NCBI GenBank assembly: GCA_016712535.1
Contig: JADJQW010000002.1
Span: 1,054,001-1,118,000, forward strand
Reading direction: 5' to 3'
DNA length: 64,000 bases
Source of the DNA: Flavobacteriales bacterium
GTDB taxonomy: Bacteria; Bacteroidota; Bacteroidia; Flavobacteriales_F; PHOS-HE28
Below, one piece after another: positions 10,395-19,223 of the stretch (position 1 is the first letter of the stretch; the number at the start of each line of letters is the position of its first letter). The translations under genes were made by a program, and so were the position numbers. The notes under the pieces are model-generated. The model saw only the letters and a program-made list of their open reading frames with translations, had not been told where the DNA came from and searched no databases.

Positions 10395-12143
10395 CTATTC
10401 CGCGTATATGCTCTCGACAAGCGCTTGGTTCTTGGCCATTATCGGCTTTCTCTTGAGCTTCAAGGATGGTGTGAGATCGCCGCCGTCAATCGTGAGTTCG
10501 GCCGAAAGCAGAGCAATCTTCTTCACGCGCTCCCAATTGCCCATATCGGCATTGGCGGCTTCCACATCCCGGAAGATCCGATCAACGATCCTCTTATCGG
10601 CGATTACCTGCTCACGGCTCTCGAAGGGGATGCCCTTCAGCGCGCAATAGTCCTTCAGGAAAGCGAAATCAGGCACGATGAGCGCAGCCGGGAACTTCCG
10701 GTTCTCTCCGATCACCATGGCCTGTTCAATGAAGCGTGATTGCTTGAGTCGGTTCTCCAGCACTTGTGGTGCCACGTACTTACCGCCGCTGGTCTTGAAG
10801 ATCTCCTTCTTGCGGTCCGTGATTCGCAGGAACCCTTCAGCGGTCAGTTCGCCGATATCGCCGGTATGCAGCCATCCATCGGCGTCCAGCGCCTCCTTGG
10901 TCAATTCGGGCTCGTTGTAATAGCCCACCATGATGTTGGGCCCGCGCGCCAAGATCTCACCATCAGGCGCGATGCGCACTTCCACCCCGGGAATAGGCCG
11001 CCCCACGGTACCGAATCGGAGTCCATCGTTGCGCAAGTCGTTCACGCTGATCACGGGGCTGCTCTCGGTGAGGCCATAGCCTTCCATCACGGGCACGCCT
11101 GCCGCATTGAAGACGCGCGCCAACCGCTCCTGCAAGGCAGCACTGCCGCTTGCCACAACGCGGCATCTGCCGCCGAGCGCCGCCTGCCACTTGCTGAAGA
11201 TGAGCTTCCGGGCGATGGCGAGCTGCACGTTGTACCACCAGCTGCGGCCATGCACGTCATACTTGAAGCCCAATTCCAGCGCCCAGAAGAAGAGCTTGCG
11301 CTTGATTCCCGAGAGCGCCTCGCCCTTCGCGATGATCTTGTCGAAGATCTTCTCCAGCAGGCGCGGCACTGCGGTGAACACATCGGGCTGCACTTCGCGG
11401 ATGCGATCGCCCAGGTCCTCGAGCGATTCCTGGAAGTAGATGCTCACGCCCACGTACAGGTACATGTACATGAGCATGCGCTCATAGATGTGCGAGAGCG
11501 GCAGGAAGCTGATGCAGCGCGCATTGCTGTCAACCGGGAAGCGCTCGATGCTGGCCAGCAGGTTGCTGATCACGTTGGAGTGCGTGAGCATCACCCCTTT
11601 GGGCTTGCCCGTCGTACCGCTGGTGTAGATGATGGTGGCCAGGTCGCCGCCCTTCACGCCGGCCTCATAGGCGCGCAGCGTGCCGGCTTGCGCGGCATCG
11701 CCAAGGTCGAGCACCTCGCTCCAATGCCGCGCTCCACCGATGCGGTCGAAGGTGAAGCAATGCGATGCGATCCCTCCACCGGCTGCTTTCGCATGCACAT
11801 CACTGTTGCTGCTGAAGCACACGTTCACGGAGGCATGCTTCAGGATGAAAGCGTAATCGTCCTTGCTGCTCGTGGGGTAGATGGGCACGGTGACTGCGCC
11901 GATGCGCAGGATGGCCTGGTCCACTAGGGCCCACTCACTGCGATTGCCGCTGCAGATGGCCACTTTATGGCCTGGCGCAACGCCCAAGGCCATCAGTCCG
12001 AGCGCCAGCCGCTCACTGATGTCGATCAGCTCTTGGGTGGAGTAGGGCCGCCATTGGCCGTTCTCTTTCGTGGCGATGGCGTCGGCCTTCGGGTAGTGGG
12101 CGAGTTGGTGGCGCGGGATGTCGAAAAGGCGTTCGATGGGCAT
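10395..12143 (-). CDS. Long-chain fatty-acid--CoA ligase (AMP-forming)
   Basis: 582 residues, typical for the short bacterial long-chain acyl-CoA synthetases. The ANL-superfamily P-loop (IIYTSGTTGKPKGVMLTHSN) is at about residues 170-190. Further motifs are YGLTESSPVIS, the adenylate-binding W-LHTGDIGEL segment, and the hinge ITDRKKEIFKTSGGKY. It activates fatty acids to acyl-CoA at the cytoplasmic membrane for beta-oxidation or lipid synthesis. ATG 12143 is preceded at four bases by a TATCTTCG promoter box, which supports this start. Gene order gives no operon partner; the upstream gene on the same strand ends 94 bases away. Confidence 0.92.
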   Translation of the reverse strand: MPIERLFDIPRHQLAHYPKADAIATKENGQWRPYSTQELIDISERLALGLMALGVAPGHKVAICSGNRSEWALVDQAILRIGAVTVPIYPTSSKDDYAFILKHASVNVCFSSNSDVHAKAAGGGIASHCFTFDRIGGARHWSEVLDLGDAAQAGTLRAYEAGVKGGDLATIIYTSGTTGKPKGVMLTHSNVISNLLASIERFPVDSNARCISFLPLSHIYERMLMYMYLYVGVSIYFQESLEDLGDRIREVQPDVFTAVPRLLEKIFDKIIAKGEALSGIKRKLFFWALELGFKYDVHGRSWWYNVQLAIARKLIFSKWQAALGGRCRVVASGSAALQERLARVFNAAGVPVMEGYGLTESSPVISVNDLRNDGLRFGTVGRPIPGVEVRIAPDGEILARGPNIMVGYYNEPELTKEALDADGWLHTGDIGELTAEGFLRITDRKKEIFKTSGGKYVAPQVLENRLKQSRFIEQAMVIGENRKFPAALIVPDFAFLKDYCALKGIPFESREQVIADKRIVDRIFRDVEAANADMGNWERVKKIALLSAELTIDGGDLTPSLKLKRKPIMAKNQALVESIYAE

Positions 12144-12147
12144 GCGA

Positions 12148-12155
12148 CGAAGATA
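12148..12155 (-). promoter_or_regulatory. TATCTTCG -7-type box directly before the acyl-CoA ligase start
   Basis: The minus strand reads TATCTTCG (TAnnTTYG class) with only four bases between it and ATG 12143. If used, the transcript would begin at or very near the start codon. Confidence 0.55.
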
Positions 12156-12237
12156 GCAGCGCGCTCATTGCGCGTGCCCGTGCATCATGCGCCTCGCTGA
12201 TGCGCTACCGGGAGCGCGGCCGCCGAACCGATTGGAC

Positions 12238-13434
12238 CTAATAACTCATGGTGCCAACCCCTCGTGGCCGGGCGCCGCCGCTCCCGGATTGCACGACCTG
12301 GCCGGAGCCAGAGATGCTGCTGTCCATTTCGCCGCTGCAGTTCACGATCACGTCACCCGAACCGGAGATCCGCACTTTGCAGGTGCCGGATTCAAGATCA
12401 CCCGCGGATACATTGCCCGAACCGGATATGCCGATGTCAAGGCTGCCCGTTCGGCCGGCTGCGCGCACATCACCGCTGCCGGCGATGCGGATGGTGGTGG
12501 CGCCCGATACGTTCACTTCGCCAAGCACGATATCGCCAGAACCTGCGATGTTCATGCGAAGCGATCGGGCTTCGCCCATGGCCGCCACGATCATATCGCC
12601 GGAGCCGGCCAATCCGAGCGTGAGCTCTTCCGCCCGCTTGAACTCACCCACAGCGAGGTTCCCGGATCCAAGCACCTCGAACCGATCGATCACGGGCATT
12701 CGGATGGACACGCTGACCGAGCTCTCACAGTTCAGTTTCGACCACTTCTCATGGTCCTTGTCGATCCGCAACAGACCTTTCTCGACGGAAATCCTCAGTC
12801 GATCCAGGGCTTGCTGATCGCCCATTGCGGTCACGGAGAATTCGCCTTCGCTTACCGTCACGTCGATGCTGGTCGCGAGCTGCACTCCGGTGAATCCCTT
12901 CAGATCATAACTACGGCTGTTCCGGTCGATAGTGAGCACTACGGCAGGGAAGCCCCCGGCGGTCTCGGTGTTCAGGCTTGCCAGAAGAACAACTCCTCCT
13001 TCCTGGGATTCGGATTCCAATGGAGGCGCTATTGGCTCGGCTTTCATTGGAGCGGGCGGTGCCTTGGTGGGCTCAGGCTCCTTGGCGGGGAGCGCATTGA
13101 CCTTAGGCAGATCGAGCACAACGGCTGCGGCCTCCTCTGCCATTGGCTCAGTGATCGGAAGTTCTGCAGGTGCGGTTTCCGGCATTGCGGCTTCGGCTCT
13201 GGGCATGGCCGATTCGCTTGGTGAAGCGAGGTAAAGGCCGCCGGCCAGGATGATCGATCCAGTGGTTGTCATGGCTATGGAGTTCATGTGGAGTTTGCAC
13301 CAAGCGAGCCAGCCCGCACCAGCGCCTGCCAGCGGGAAGGCGAGCACCATGAGCCCCACCTGATCCAAGGAGAGCTCCGCCGGCAACTCGCGCAGCGGCT
13401 TCAGAACGGGCGCTTCATCGATGGGGCCTTTCAT
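12238..13434 (-). CDS. Membrane-anchored GIN-domain (DUF2807) protein coupled to an ECF sigma factor
   Basis: 398 residues. The N-terminal 35 residues look cytoplasmic. Two hydrophobic segments follow (VGLMVLAFPLAGAGAGWLAW and TTGSIILAGGLYLA), then an acidic Pro/Ala-rich linker and, from about residue 165, a DUF2807/GIN beta-helix made of repeated (I/V)xGSGD(V/I) turns (IAGSGDIVLGE, IAGSGDVRAAG, ISGSGNVSAGD, ISGSGDVIVNC). GIN domains form extracytoplasmic right-handed beta-helices related to bacterial adhesin heads. The start ATG overlaps the sigma factor stop as ATGA, so the two are translationally coupled. That is the usual place of an anti-sigma factor, so a cytoplasmic-tail anti-sigma role with a periplasmic sensor is a reasonable inference, but no classical anti-sigma motif is visible. 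Confidence 0.8.
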   Translation of the reverse strand: MKGPIDEAPVLKPLRELPAELSLDQVGLMVLAFPLAGAGAGWLAWCKLHMNSIAMTTTGSIILAGGLYLASPSESAMPRAEAAMPETAPAELPITEPMAEEAAAVVLDLPKVNALPAKEPEPTKAPPAPMKAEPIAPPLESESQEGGVVLLASLNTETAGGFPAVVLTIDRNSRSYDLKGFTGVQLATSIDVTVSEGEFSVTAMGDQQALDRLRISVEKGLLRIDKDHEKWSKLNCESSVSVSIRMPVIDRFEVLGSGNLAVGEFKRAEELTLGLAGSGDMIVAAMGEARSLRMNIAGSGDIVLGEVNVSGATTIRIAGSGDVRAAGRTGSLDIGISGSGNVSAGDLESGTCKVRISGSGDVIVNCSGEMDSSISGSGQVVQSGSGGARPRGVGTMSY

Positions 13435-13976
13435 AGCATCAGGGTCTTGAATGCGTCGAGCGCAGCGTCCGTCTTCTGGTGAGTTCCGTGACCGAGCATT
13501 TCGCGGACAGCCGCACGCGCTCGGCTCACGCGGGTCTTCATCGCATTCTCGTTGGTGCCTTGTATCGCAGCGATCTCTGCCATGGACAATCCGCTGACCT
13601 CGAAGAGCACGAGGGCGTCACGCTGTTCGGTGGGAAGGCGCTCAAGCGTGGCGTAGAGGATCTCCACATCGAGGAGCATCTCGGCATTGGCGCCCCGCGC
13701 CTGCAAGCGTGCCGTTTGCTTCTCAAAGAGATCGGAGCTGCGCTTGTTCGTTCGCCAGGCACTTGCCGCCCGGTTCTTCGCCGCGCGGATCAGGTAATGC
13801 AGCAGCTCATGCTTCTTGCGGATGGAATCGAATCGCTGGAACGCGCTGAGCAGCACGTCCTGCACGAGGTCCTGAGCGTCCATCTTTCCATGGGCCAGCG
13901 CCGAGCAATACCGGACGAAGGGCTCGTGGCAAGGCTGGTATGCCTGCATGAATGCGCTGCGCTTGTCTTCGGGCAC
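13431..13976 (-). CDS. ECF-type RNA polymerase sigma factor (sigma-70 family)
   Basis: 181 residues. Region 2 is seen at about residues 10-85 (FVRYCSALAHGKMDAQDLVQDVLLSAFQRFD, with the DAQDLVQDVL helix binding core polymerase). Region 4 is at about 105-165 (LERLPTEQRDALVLFEVSGLSMAEIAAIQG, NAMKTRVSRARAAVRE), the -35-recognising helix-turn-helix. Length and layout match ECF sigma factors that redirect transcription to envelope or stress genes. It is the first gene of a two-gene unit with the GIN-domain membrane protein, overlapping it by four bases. Confidence 0.92.
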   Translation of the reverse strand: MPEDKRSAFMQAYQPCHEPFVRYCSALAHGKMDAQDLVQDVLLSAFQRFDSIRKKHELLHYLIRAAKNRAASAWRTNKRSSDLFEKQTARLQARGANAEMLLDVEILYATLERLPTEQRDALVLFEVSGLSMAEIAAIQGTNENAMKTRVSRARAAVREMLGHGTHQKTDAALDAFKTLML

Positions 13977-14055
13977 GGTGGCGGGTTCGGTGCAAGGAAT
14001 GTCGCCGAAGCAAAGGAGAGGTTACGGGCCTGGGACGAATAGTTGGCCCTGGCAT

Positions 14056-14748
14056 TCACGCATCCTGGAGCGCATCAAGGTAACTCGCCACGTATCGCTC
14101 CACGCTCTTCGCCTTGTATTGCATGATGAAGCGCGGATGGTCCAAAGGCGTGATGCGCTTGAATAGCCCGAGCTCAACCAGGAACCGGAAGTTCTCACGC
14201 TTGCCCAGGCAGAGCGCATGGTCGCTCCGGCAACCGGCGGCGATCAATCCCTTCAGCCATTCGGCGGCCATTGGACGAACAGCAGTTGAGAGGTCCATCC
14301 GGTCATAGTAGTTCAGGTTCACCATGTTTCCATTCTTGCCTGCGGCGATGAATCCGAACGGGAACACTGAATGCACATACGCCCGACCGTAGAACTGATG
14401 AGGCCCGCCAGCGGCAAGAACGAGTTGCTTGAAGAAGCGGCTGCTGGTTTCCGGTCGAGAGTCGGGCAGGTCATGTGCGATGCCGAGCACCTCGCGCACG
14501 TCATTCGGATCGGTGAATGCAATGCCGGTGAGGCCTGCTCCGAAGCGCCCGGGATTGATGCCCAGCAGCAGCGTTCGCGGATTGTTGTCGTCGAAGTAGC
14601 TGCGGTGGAAAGCGGTGACGAGGCGTTGCACCTCGAAGCCATGCCCACCAACGAAAGGATCCAGCAGGCTTACGCCAAGGGGCAGTCGCACGCGCTCGGG
14701 TTTGAAGCTGAAAGTGAGGTCGAGCAATCGGTCGGCGAGCGTGGTCAT
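14056..14748 (-). CDS. SMUG2-type DNA glycosylase (uracil-DNA glycosylase superfamily, DUF4918)
   Basis: 230 residues. The uracil-DNA-glycosylase fold motif 1 appears as LLLGINPGRFGAGLTGIAFTD (about residues 60-80), and the C-terminal motif as ITPLDHPRFIMQY, matching the H-P-(S/R) leucine-loop region of SMUG-type enzymes. RFFKQLVLAAGG and VHSVFPFGFI in the centre are typical of the DUF4918/SMUG2 group. These enzymes remove deaminated bases such as uracil or xanthine from DNA to start base-excision repair. It is a single gene, divergent from the small T9SS gene at 14811 with 62 bases between starts. Confidence 0.82.
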   Translation of the reverse strand: MTTLADRLLDLTFSFKPERVRLPLGVSLLDPFVGGHGFEVQRLVTAFHRSYFDDNNPRTLLLGINPGRFGAGLTGIAFTDPNDVREVLGIAHDLPDSRPETSSRFFKQLVLAAGGPHQFYGRAYVHSVFPFGFIAAGKNGNMVNLNYYDRMDLSTAVRPMAAEWLKGLIAAGCRSDHALCLGKRENFRFLVELGLFKRITPLDHPRFIMQYKAKSVERYVASYLDALQDA

Positions 14749-14798
14749 CCGGTCAGGGCGTGAGCGGGCATGCGACGAAGCTCGGCATTCGTTGCCAT

Positions 14799-14806
14799 TA
14801 CCTTCG
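14799..14806 (+). promoter_or_regulatory. TACCTTCG -7-type box four bases before ATG 14811
   Basis: The plus strand reads TACCTTCG immediately upstream of the start of the small T9SS protein gene. The distance implies a leaderless or nearly leaderless transcript if it is the promoter. Confidence 0.5.
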
Positions 14807-14810
14807 GACC

Positions 14811-15410
14811 ATGCGCGCGCTCTCGTTGTTCCTCGCCTTGGCGGCCTGCATGGCCAGCCGCGCTCAGGATGGCGAGCATCCGTTCATCCAATCCTTCACG
14901 CTCACGGTGCTCGATGGCCGGATCCATGTGGAGTGGGTGATGACCGGCGGGAGCACTTGCGATGGCTCACAGGTGGAGCGCTCCACGGATGGGGTCGATT
15001 TCAGCGTTGTGCATCGCATCGATGGCCTTTGCGGCGACCCCGCGGTCCCTGTGCTCTACGATTGGTACGACGAGGCACCGCCTGAATTGAGCACGGTGCA
15101 CTTCCGCATCGCCTTCTCCGGACAAGGTCGCAGCTCGGCGAAGGCGGTTGAGTTCCGCCAGCTGATTGAATCGGACTTCCGCTTGTTCCCATCGCCGACA
15201 CTTGGCTCAAGCACCGTGCTGCTGCGTGTTCCCTTGAGCGCCCTGGTCGATCTCGCCATCAGTGATCCGCAGGGCAGGGTGGTCCTGTTGCGGAACGGCT
15301 TGGTTGGCCGTGAGCATCCGCTCGACTTGAGTTCGCTCCCTGGCGGGGTTTACACGGTAACGGCTATGGCCGATGGCCGGAGCTTCGCAAGCCGTGTAGT
15401 GAAGCAATGA
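14811..15410 (+). CDS. Small secreted protein with T9SS sorting domain
   Basis: 199 residues. ATG 14811 yields a signal peptide (MRALSLFLALAACMASRAQ); the frame is open further upstream but without a plausible leader. Residues 25-110 form a fibronectin-like beta module of the type often placed before T9SS tails (LDGRIHVEWVMTGGSTCDG, QVERSTDGVDFSVVHRI). The last 70 residues (FRLFPSPTLGSSTVLL ... GGVYTVTAMADGR ... VVKQ) are a type A T9SS sorting domain. The protein is almost only linker plus sorting domain, so its role is unknown; an export-tagged surface peptide is all that can be said. A hairpin follows the stop. Confidence 0.8.
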   Translation: MRALSLFLALAACMASRAQDGEHPFIQSFTLTVLDGRIHVEWVMTGGSTCDGSQVERSTDGVDFSVVHRIDGLCGDPAVPVLYDWYDEAPPELSTVHFRIAFSGQGRSSAKAVEFRQLIESDFRLFPSPTLGSSTVLLRVPLSALVDLAISDPQGRVVLLRNGLVGREHPLDLSSLPGGVYTVTAMADGRSFASRVVKQ

Positions 15411-15422
15411 TCAGCAACGCAG

Positions 15423-15446
15423 CGGGGCCTCCTTGCGGAAGCCCCG
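15423..15446 (+). terminator. Hairpin terminator after the small T9SS gene
   Basis: CGGGGCCTCC / TTGC / GGAAGCCCCG forms a nine-pair stem with one C-A mismatch and a four-base loop, 13 bases after the stop at 15410. It also lies ahead of the convergent TPR gene stop at 15492, so it may serve both. Confidence 0.65.
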
Positions 15447-15491
15447 TCGCCGCCCGGGGGTCCATCCGGGCTGTCGGCACAGGAAGGCCGG

Positions 15492-16202
15492 TTATTCGCA
15501 GTAGATGAGCAGCATCTCTTCCACGCTGAGGTTGCCTAGGTCATGGGCCTGATGCAGAGCGGCGCAAGCTTCTTGTTTGCGGTCCATGCGCAGCAGGACG
15601 ATGGCGCGTTGCACGTGGGCCTGGTCCAGGTCGGGGTCGATTTCCACAGCATGGTCGAGGTCGTTCAGTGCGAGGTCGTCCTCGTGCATGGCAGCCAGTG
15701 CGATACCGCGGTCGCACCACCCCAGCGCGTTGTACGGCGCGATGCGCACCAGCTGGTCGTAGTGAGCCTTGGCGCCCATGTAGTCGTTGCTGCTCATGGC
15801 GAAGTGGCCCAGTTGCAGCAGGGCGTGCTCGGCGGCGGGTCCTGTGGGCCTTACGCTGAGGATCTTCGTCAGGTCGGCCAGGGCGCTGTGATCAGCACCA
15901 AGGCGGCTCTTCACTTCAGCGCGACGCAGAAGGGCATGGGCATCGTCGGGGCTAAGCGCGAGGGCTTGGTCCAGGTCCTTCAAGGCACCGCCGAGGTCGT
16001 TCATGCCGATCCGGTTCACCGCGCGGTAGTACCAGGCTTTCATGTCAGCCGGCGCCTCCGATACGGCCTTGGTGAAGGAAGCTTCGGCTTCGTTATGCAT
16101 CTGGGCGCGCATGGCGCTCATGCCTGCGAGCATGTCTGAATTCTGCTGGGCGAGCAAGGGCGCGGTTACGGCAAGCAGGAAGGATGTGGTCAAGGTCTTC
16201 AT
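15492..16202 (-). CDS. Periplasmic tetratricopeptide-repeat protein
   Basis: 236 residues. ATG 16202 gives a signal peptide (MKTLTTSFLLAVTAPLLAQQ); upstream extension is rejected for lack of a leader. At least five TPR units fill the mature protein: AEASFTKAVSEAPADMKAWYYRA, ALKDLDQALALSPDDAHALLRRA, ALADLTKILSVRPTG, AKAHYDQLVRIAPYNALGWCDRG, ALNDLDHAVEIDPDLDQAHVQRA. TPR arrays are protein-interaction scaffolds; no enzymatic domain is fused and the partner is unknown. It stands alone, convergent with the small T9SS gene. Confidence 0.85.
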   Translation of the reverse strand: MKTLTTSFLLAVTAPLLAQQNSDMLAGMSAMRAQMHNEAEASFTKAVSEAPADMKAWYYRAVNRIGMNDLGGALKDLDQALALSPDDAHALLRRAEVKSRLGADHSALADLTKILSVRPTGPAAEHALLQLGHFAMSSNDYMGAKAHYDQLVRIAPYNALGWCDRGIALAAMHEDDLALNDLDHAVEIDPDLDQAHVQRAIVLLRMDRKQEACAALHQAHDLGNLSVEEMLLIYCE

Positions 16203-16351
16203 GGCGGGGCGTGCAACGGACGGCGCAGTGAAAGGTTCCCAACGCCTCGTGGAAAACTGCATGCTCTGAGCGAGCGAGCCCTCAATCCGGAGGGCCACCT
16301 TCGGCGCGCAATGCAGCTGTGGCTGCTCACCGCCCAACCTCTGCTCCGACC

Positions 16352-16750
16352 ATGCTCCTCAACAGTCAACCCATTTCCGAAGACCTTGGTTACTTGCTGA
16401 TGCGCCTCGGTTTCGGAGGCACCATGCTCTGGCAGCACGGCTGGCCCAAGCTCATGAGATTCGGAGAGCGCATGGACAGCTTCGCGGACCCCATCGGGCT
16501 GGGCAGTCCGGTGAGCCTGGCACTGATCGTATTCGCGGAGGTGATCTGCTCGGCACTGGTCGTGCTCGGCCTGTGGACGCGTGTTTCATTGGTCCCGCTG
16601 ATCATCGCCATGGGCGTGATCATCTTCGTGGTTGATCGCGGCCAGCCATTCGGCGAGAGCGAATTGGCGCTGGTTTACCTCATGGGCTACCTCGCGCTGC
16701 TCTTCACGGGCAGCGGCCGCTTCGCCATGGACCGCATCTCGTTCAAGTAA
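16352..16750 (+). CDS. DoxX family integral membrane protein
   Basis: 132 residues with four hydrophobic segments (YLLMRLGFGGTMLWQHGW, VSLALIVFAEVICSALVVLGL, VSLVPLIIAMGVIIFVV, ALVYLMGYLALLFTGSG). The GxxMLxHGxxK motif in helix 1 and ALVYLMGYLALLFTGSGRFAMD at the end are DoxX-family signatures. ATG 16352 was preferred because homologues begin shortly before the first helix. Functions in the family range from thiosulfate:quinone oxidoreductase subunits to redox/stress-related membrane proteins; nothing here points to one of them. Confidence 0.88.
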   Translation: MLLNSQPISEDLGYLLMRLGFGGTMLWQHGWPKLMRFGERMDSFADPIGLGSPVSLALIVFAEVICSALVVLGLWTRVSLVPLIIAMGVIIFVVDRGQPFGESELALVYLMGYLALLFTGSGRFAMDRISFK

Positions 16751-16792
16751 GCATCGGCCGAGGCGCTTTCCTTTGCGGGCAATCCCGCACGC

Positions 16793-18337
16793 ATGCCCGC
16801 ACCAGACGATTTCATCCGCGCCATCACAGAAGGCAACACGTTCAAAGGAAGCGCCATCGAGCTGGGCGGTGCGCTCTACAACGGCGAAGTGCCCGCAGGC
16901 TGCGCCGTGAAGGTGCCCCTCCGCACGATGAACCGCCATGGCCTCATCTGCGGCGCCACGGGCAGCGGCAAGACCAAGACGCTTCAGGTGCTCGCTGAGC
17001 AATTGTCACTTAACGGCGTGCCTTCCCTATTGATGGATGTGAAGGGAGACCTCAGCGGGATCGCGGCGCCCGGCGCCAGCAATGAGAAGATCGAAGCGCG
17101 TCATGCCAAGCTCGGGATCCCCTATGAGCCGCAAGGCCTGCCGGTGGAATTGCTGAGCCTGAGCAAGGAGCCGGGAGCCCGCCTCCGCGCCACGGTGAGC
17201 GAGTTCGGACCTGTGCTCCTTGGCCGCATCCTCGAATTGAACGACACCCAGCAGAGCGTGCTGGCGCTCGTATTCAAGTACTGCGATGACCACGGCCTGC
17301 CCCTGCTCGACCTGAAGGACCTGCGCCGCATGCTGCAGTTCGTGAGCGATGAGGGCAAGGACGAGATCAAGAAGGTCTACGGCCAGGTGAGCGGCGCCAC
17401 GGTGAACATCATCCTGCGCAAGCTCATCGAGATCGAACAGCAAGGCGCCGACCGCTTCTTCGGGGAGCGCAGCTTCGATGTGAACGACCTGCTCGAATCG
17501 CGCGATGGCAAAGGCGTGGTGCATATCGTGCGCCTCACCGATATCCAGGACCGGCCGCGCCTCTTCAGCACCTTCATGCTCTGCCTGCTGGCGGAGATCT
17601 ACAGCACGTTCCCGGAGGTCGGCGATCCGGAGAAACCCAAGCTCGTGCTCTTCATCGATGAGGCGCACCTGATCTTCAGCACCGCCACCAAGGCGCTGCT
17701 CGAGCAGATCGAGACCATCATCAAGCTGATCCGCTCCAAGGGCGTGGGCGTTTATTTCTGCACCCAGGATCCCAGCGATGTGCCGGAGGGCGTGCTCGGT
17801 CAACTGGGTCTGAAGGTGCAGCATGCCCTGCGCGCCTTCACGGCGAAGGACCGCACCGCCATCAAGAAGACCGCGCAGAACTATCCGCTCACTCCCTTCT
17901 ACGATGTCGAGGAGCTGATCACCTCGCTCGGCATCGGTGAAGCACTGGTCACCGCGCTGAGCGAGAAGGGCACGCCTACGCCGCTCGCGCACGCCTTGCT
18001 GCGTGCGCCCATCAGCCGCATGGATGTGCTGAGCCCACTGGAGATCGATGGATTGGTGGCGCGCAGCGAGCTTGTGAGGACCTATAACGAAGCGATCGAC
18101 CGGGAGAGCGCGTTCGAGATCCTGGAGAAGCGGATGAAGGGCAGGGAGGAGGATGATGCGAAGGAGGAGAAAGGGGTGGAGGAGCCGAGGCCGGAGCGCG
18201 AAGAGCCGAGCACCTTGGAGAGAATGACGAAGAACCCGATGGCGCGCCAGGTCGGCAACACCATCGTGCGGGAACTCACGCGGGGCTTGCTCGGCGTGCT
18301 GGGCATCCGCACCACCGCGCGACGCAGGCGTTATTGA
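16793..18337 (+). CDS. HerA-like P-loop ATPase, DUF853 (YjgR) family
   Basis: 514 residues. The N-terminus carries the HAS-barrel-like stretch typical of YjgR (GNTFKGSAIELGGALYNGEVPAG). Walker A is GATGSGKT at residues 54-61, followed by LLMDVKGDLSGIA; the Walker B region is KLVLFIDEAHLIF, and the sensor-like TQDPSDVPEGVLGQLG follows. The final 60 residues are charged and low in complexity. HerA/FtsK-type ATPases translocate DNA; the cellular role of DUF853 members is not established, and no nuclease partner (NurA) is adjacent. The gene stands alone between DoxX and a convergent protease gene, with a perfect terminator hairpin behind it. Confidence 0.9.
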   Translation: MPAPDDFIRAITEGNTFKGSAIELGGALYNGEVPAGCAVKVPLRTMNRHGLICGATGSGKTKTLQVLAEQLSLNGVPSLLMDVKGDLSGIAAPGASNEKIEARHAKLGIPYEPQGLPVELLSLSKEPGARLRATVSEFGPVLLGRILELNDTQQSVLALVFKYCDDHGLPLLDLKDLRRMLQFVSDEGKDEIKKVYGQVSGATVNIILRKLIEIEQQGADRFFGERSFDVNDLLESRDGKGVVHIVRLTDIQDRPRLFSTFMLCLLAEIYSTFPEVGDPEKPKLVLFIDEAHLIFSTATKALLEQIETIIKLIRSKGVGVYFCTQDPSDVPEGVLGQLGLKVQHALRAFTAKDRTAIKKTAQNYPLTPFYDVEELITSLGIGEALVTALSEKGTPTPLAHALLRAPISRMDVLSPLEIDGLVARSELVRTYNEAIDRESAFEILEKRMKGREEDDAKEEKGVEEPRPEREEPSTLERMTKNPMARQVGNTIVRELTRGLLGVLGIRTTARRRRY

Positions 18338-18342
18338 ACACG

Positions 18343-18365
18343 GAGCCCCGGCATCGCCGGGGCTC
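18343..18365. terminator. Perfect 10-bp hairpin terminator
   Basis: GAGCCCCGGC / ATC / GCCGGGGCTC lies directly after the HerA-like gene stop (18337) and before the convergent YugP-type stop (18386), so it can terminate both transcripts. Confidence 0.8.
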
Positions 18366-18385
18366 TCATGCGCCGATCCAAACGG

Positions 18386-19099
18386 TCAGCGCCTGCGGTT
18401 CATGAAGATCATGATGTAGTAGAGCAAGGTGGCCAGGGATCCGATCGCCGCCACCACATAGGTGCGCGCGGCCCACTTCAGCGCATCGGCGCTCATTTCG
18501 TACTCGCCTTGGGTGACGATGCCGGTGCGCTGGATCCACGCCAAGGCACGGTTGCTCGCATCGTATTCCACTGGCAGGGTGATGAAGCTGAAGAGCGTGG
18601 TGGCGCCGAAGAGCACGATGCCTGCCAGCAGCACCGGCTCACCGAGCGGTGAGGCTGCCGACAGCAGCAGGATTCCGCCGAGGATCACCCATTGCATGAA
18701 GCGCGAGGCCACGCTCACCACAGGCACCAGCTTGCTGCGCATGTTGAGCCATTGGTAGGCCGTGGCATGCTGCACGGCGTGGCCGCATTCGTGAGCGGCC
18801 ACCGCTGCGGCGGCGGCATTGCGCGCATGGTATACGGGTTCGCTCAGGTTCACGGTGCGGTTCGCCGGGTTGTAATGATCGGTGAGCGCGCCGGGCACGC
18901 TCACCACCTTCACATTGGCGATCCCGTGGTCGCGCAGCATCTGCTCCGCGATCTCCCGCCCGCTCATGTTGTTGCGCAACGGCGTTCGGCTGTATTTCTC
19001 GAAGCGCGATTTGAGCTGATTGCTCACCAGCCAGCTCACCAGCATCATCACGATGCCGATCACATACGCGCCCATCATCGGATTGCCTCCCATCAGCAT
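18386..19099 (-). CDS. Membrane zinc metallopeptidase, YugP family
   Basis: 237 residues. Motif HECGH (H103, E104, H107) is followed by AVQHATAYQWLNMRSKLVPV, the signature of YugP-like peptidases (zinc metallopeptidase family 2). There is one N-terminal helix (MMGAYVIGIVMMLVSWLVSN), two central helices after the zinc motif (VILGGILLLSAA, VLLAGIVLFGATTLFSF), and one at the C-terminus. LPVEYDASNRALAWI and EMSADALKWAARTYVVAAIGSLA are also conserved in the family. The physiological substrate is unknown. Length is normal; gene is monocistronic. Confidence 0.9.
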   Translation of the reverse strand: MLMGGNPMMGAYVIGIVMMLVSWLVSNQLKSRFEKYSRTPLRNNMSGREIAEQMLRDHGIANVKVVSVPGALTDHYNPANRTVNLSEPVYHARNAAAAAVAAHECGHAVQHATAYQWLNMRSKLVPVVSVASRFMQWVILGGILLLSAASPLGEPVLLAGIVLFGATTLFSFITLPVEYDASNRALAWIQRTGIVTQGEYEMSADALKWAARTYVVAAIGSLATLLYYIMIFMNRRR

Positions 19100-19223
19100 G
19101 GCCTGTTCTGTTTGGCGCCCGGAGCGGCAATTCCACTGCCGCGTCCGGTTTCCTGACGATACGGCAGCCCGTCCCGCCGAACCTTCTGCCGCGAATGTTG
19201 TTCAGTCAGCACAACTTTGCTCC

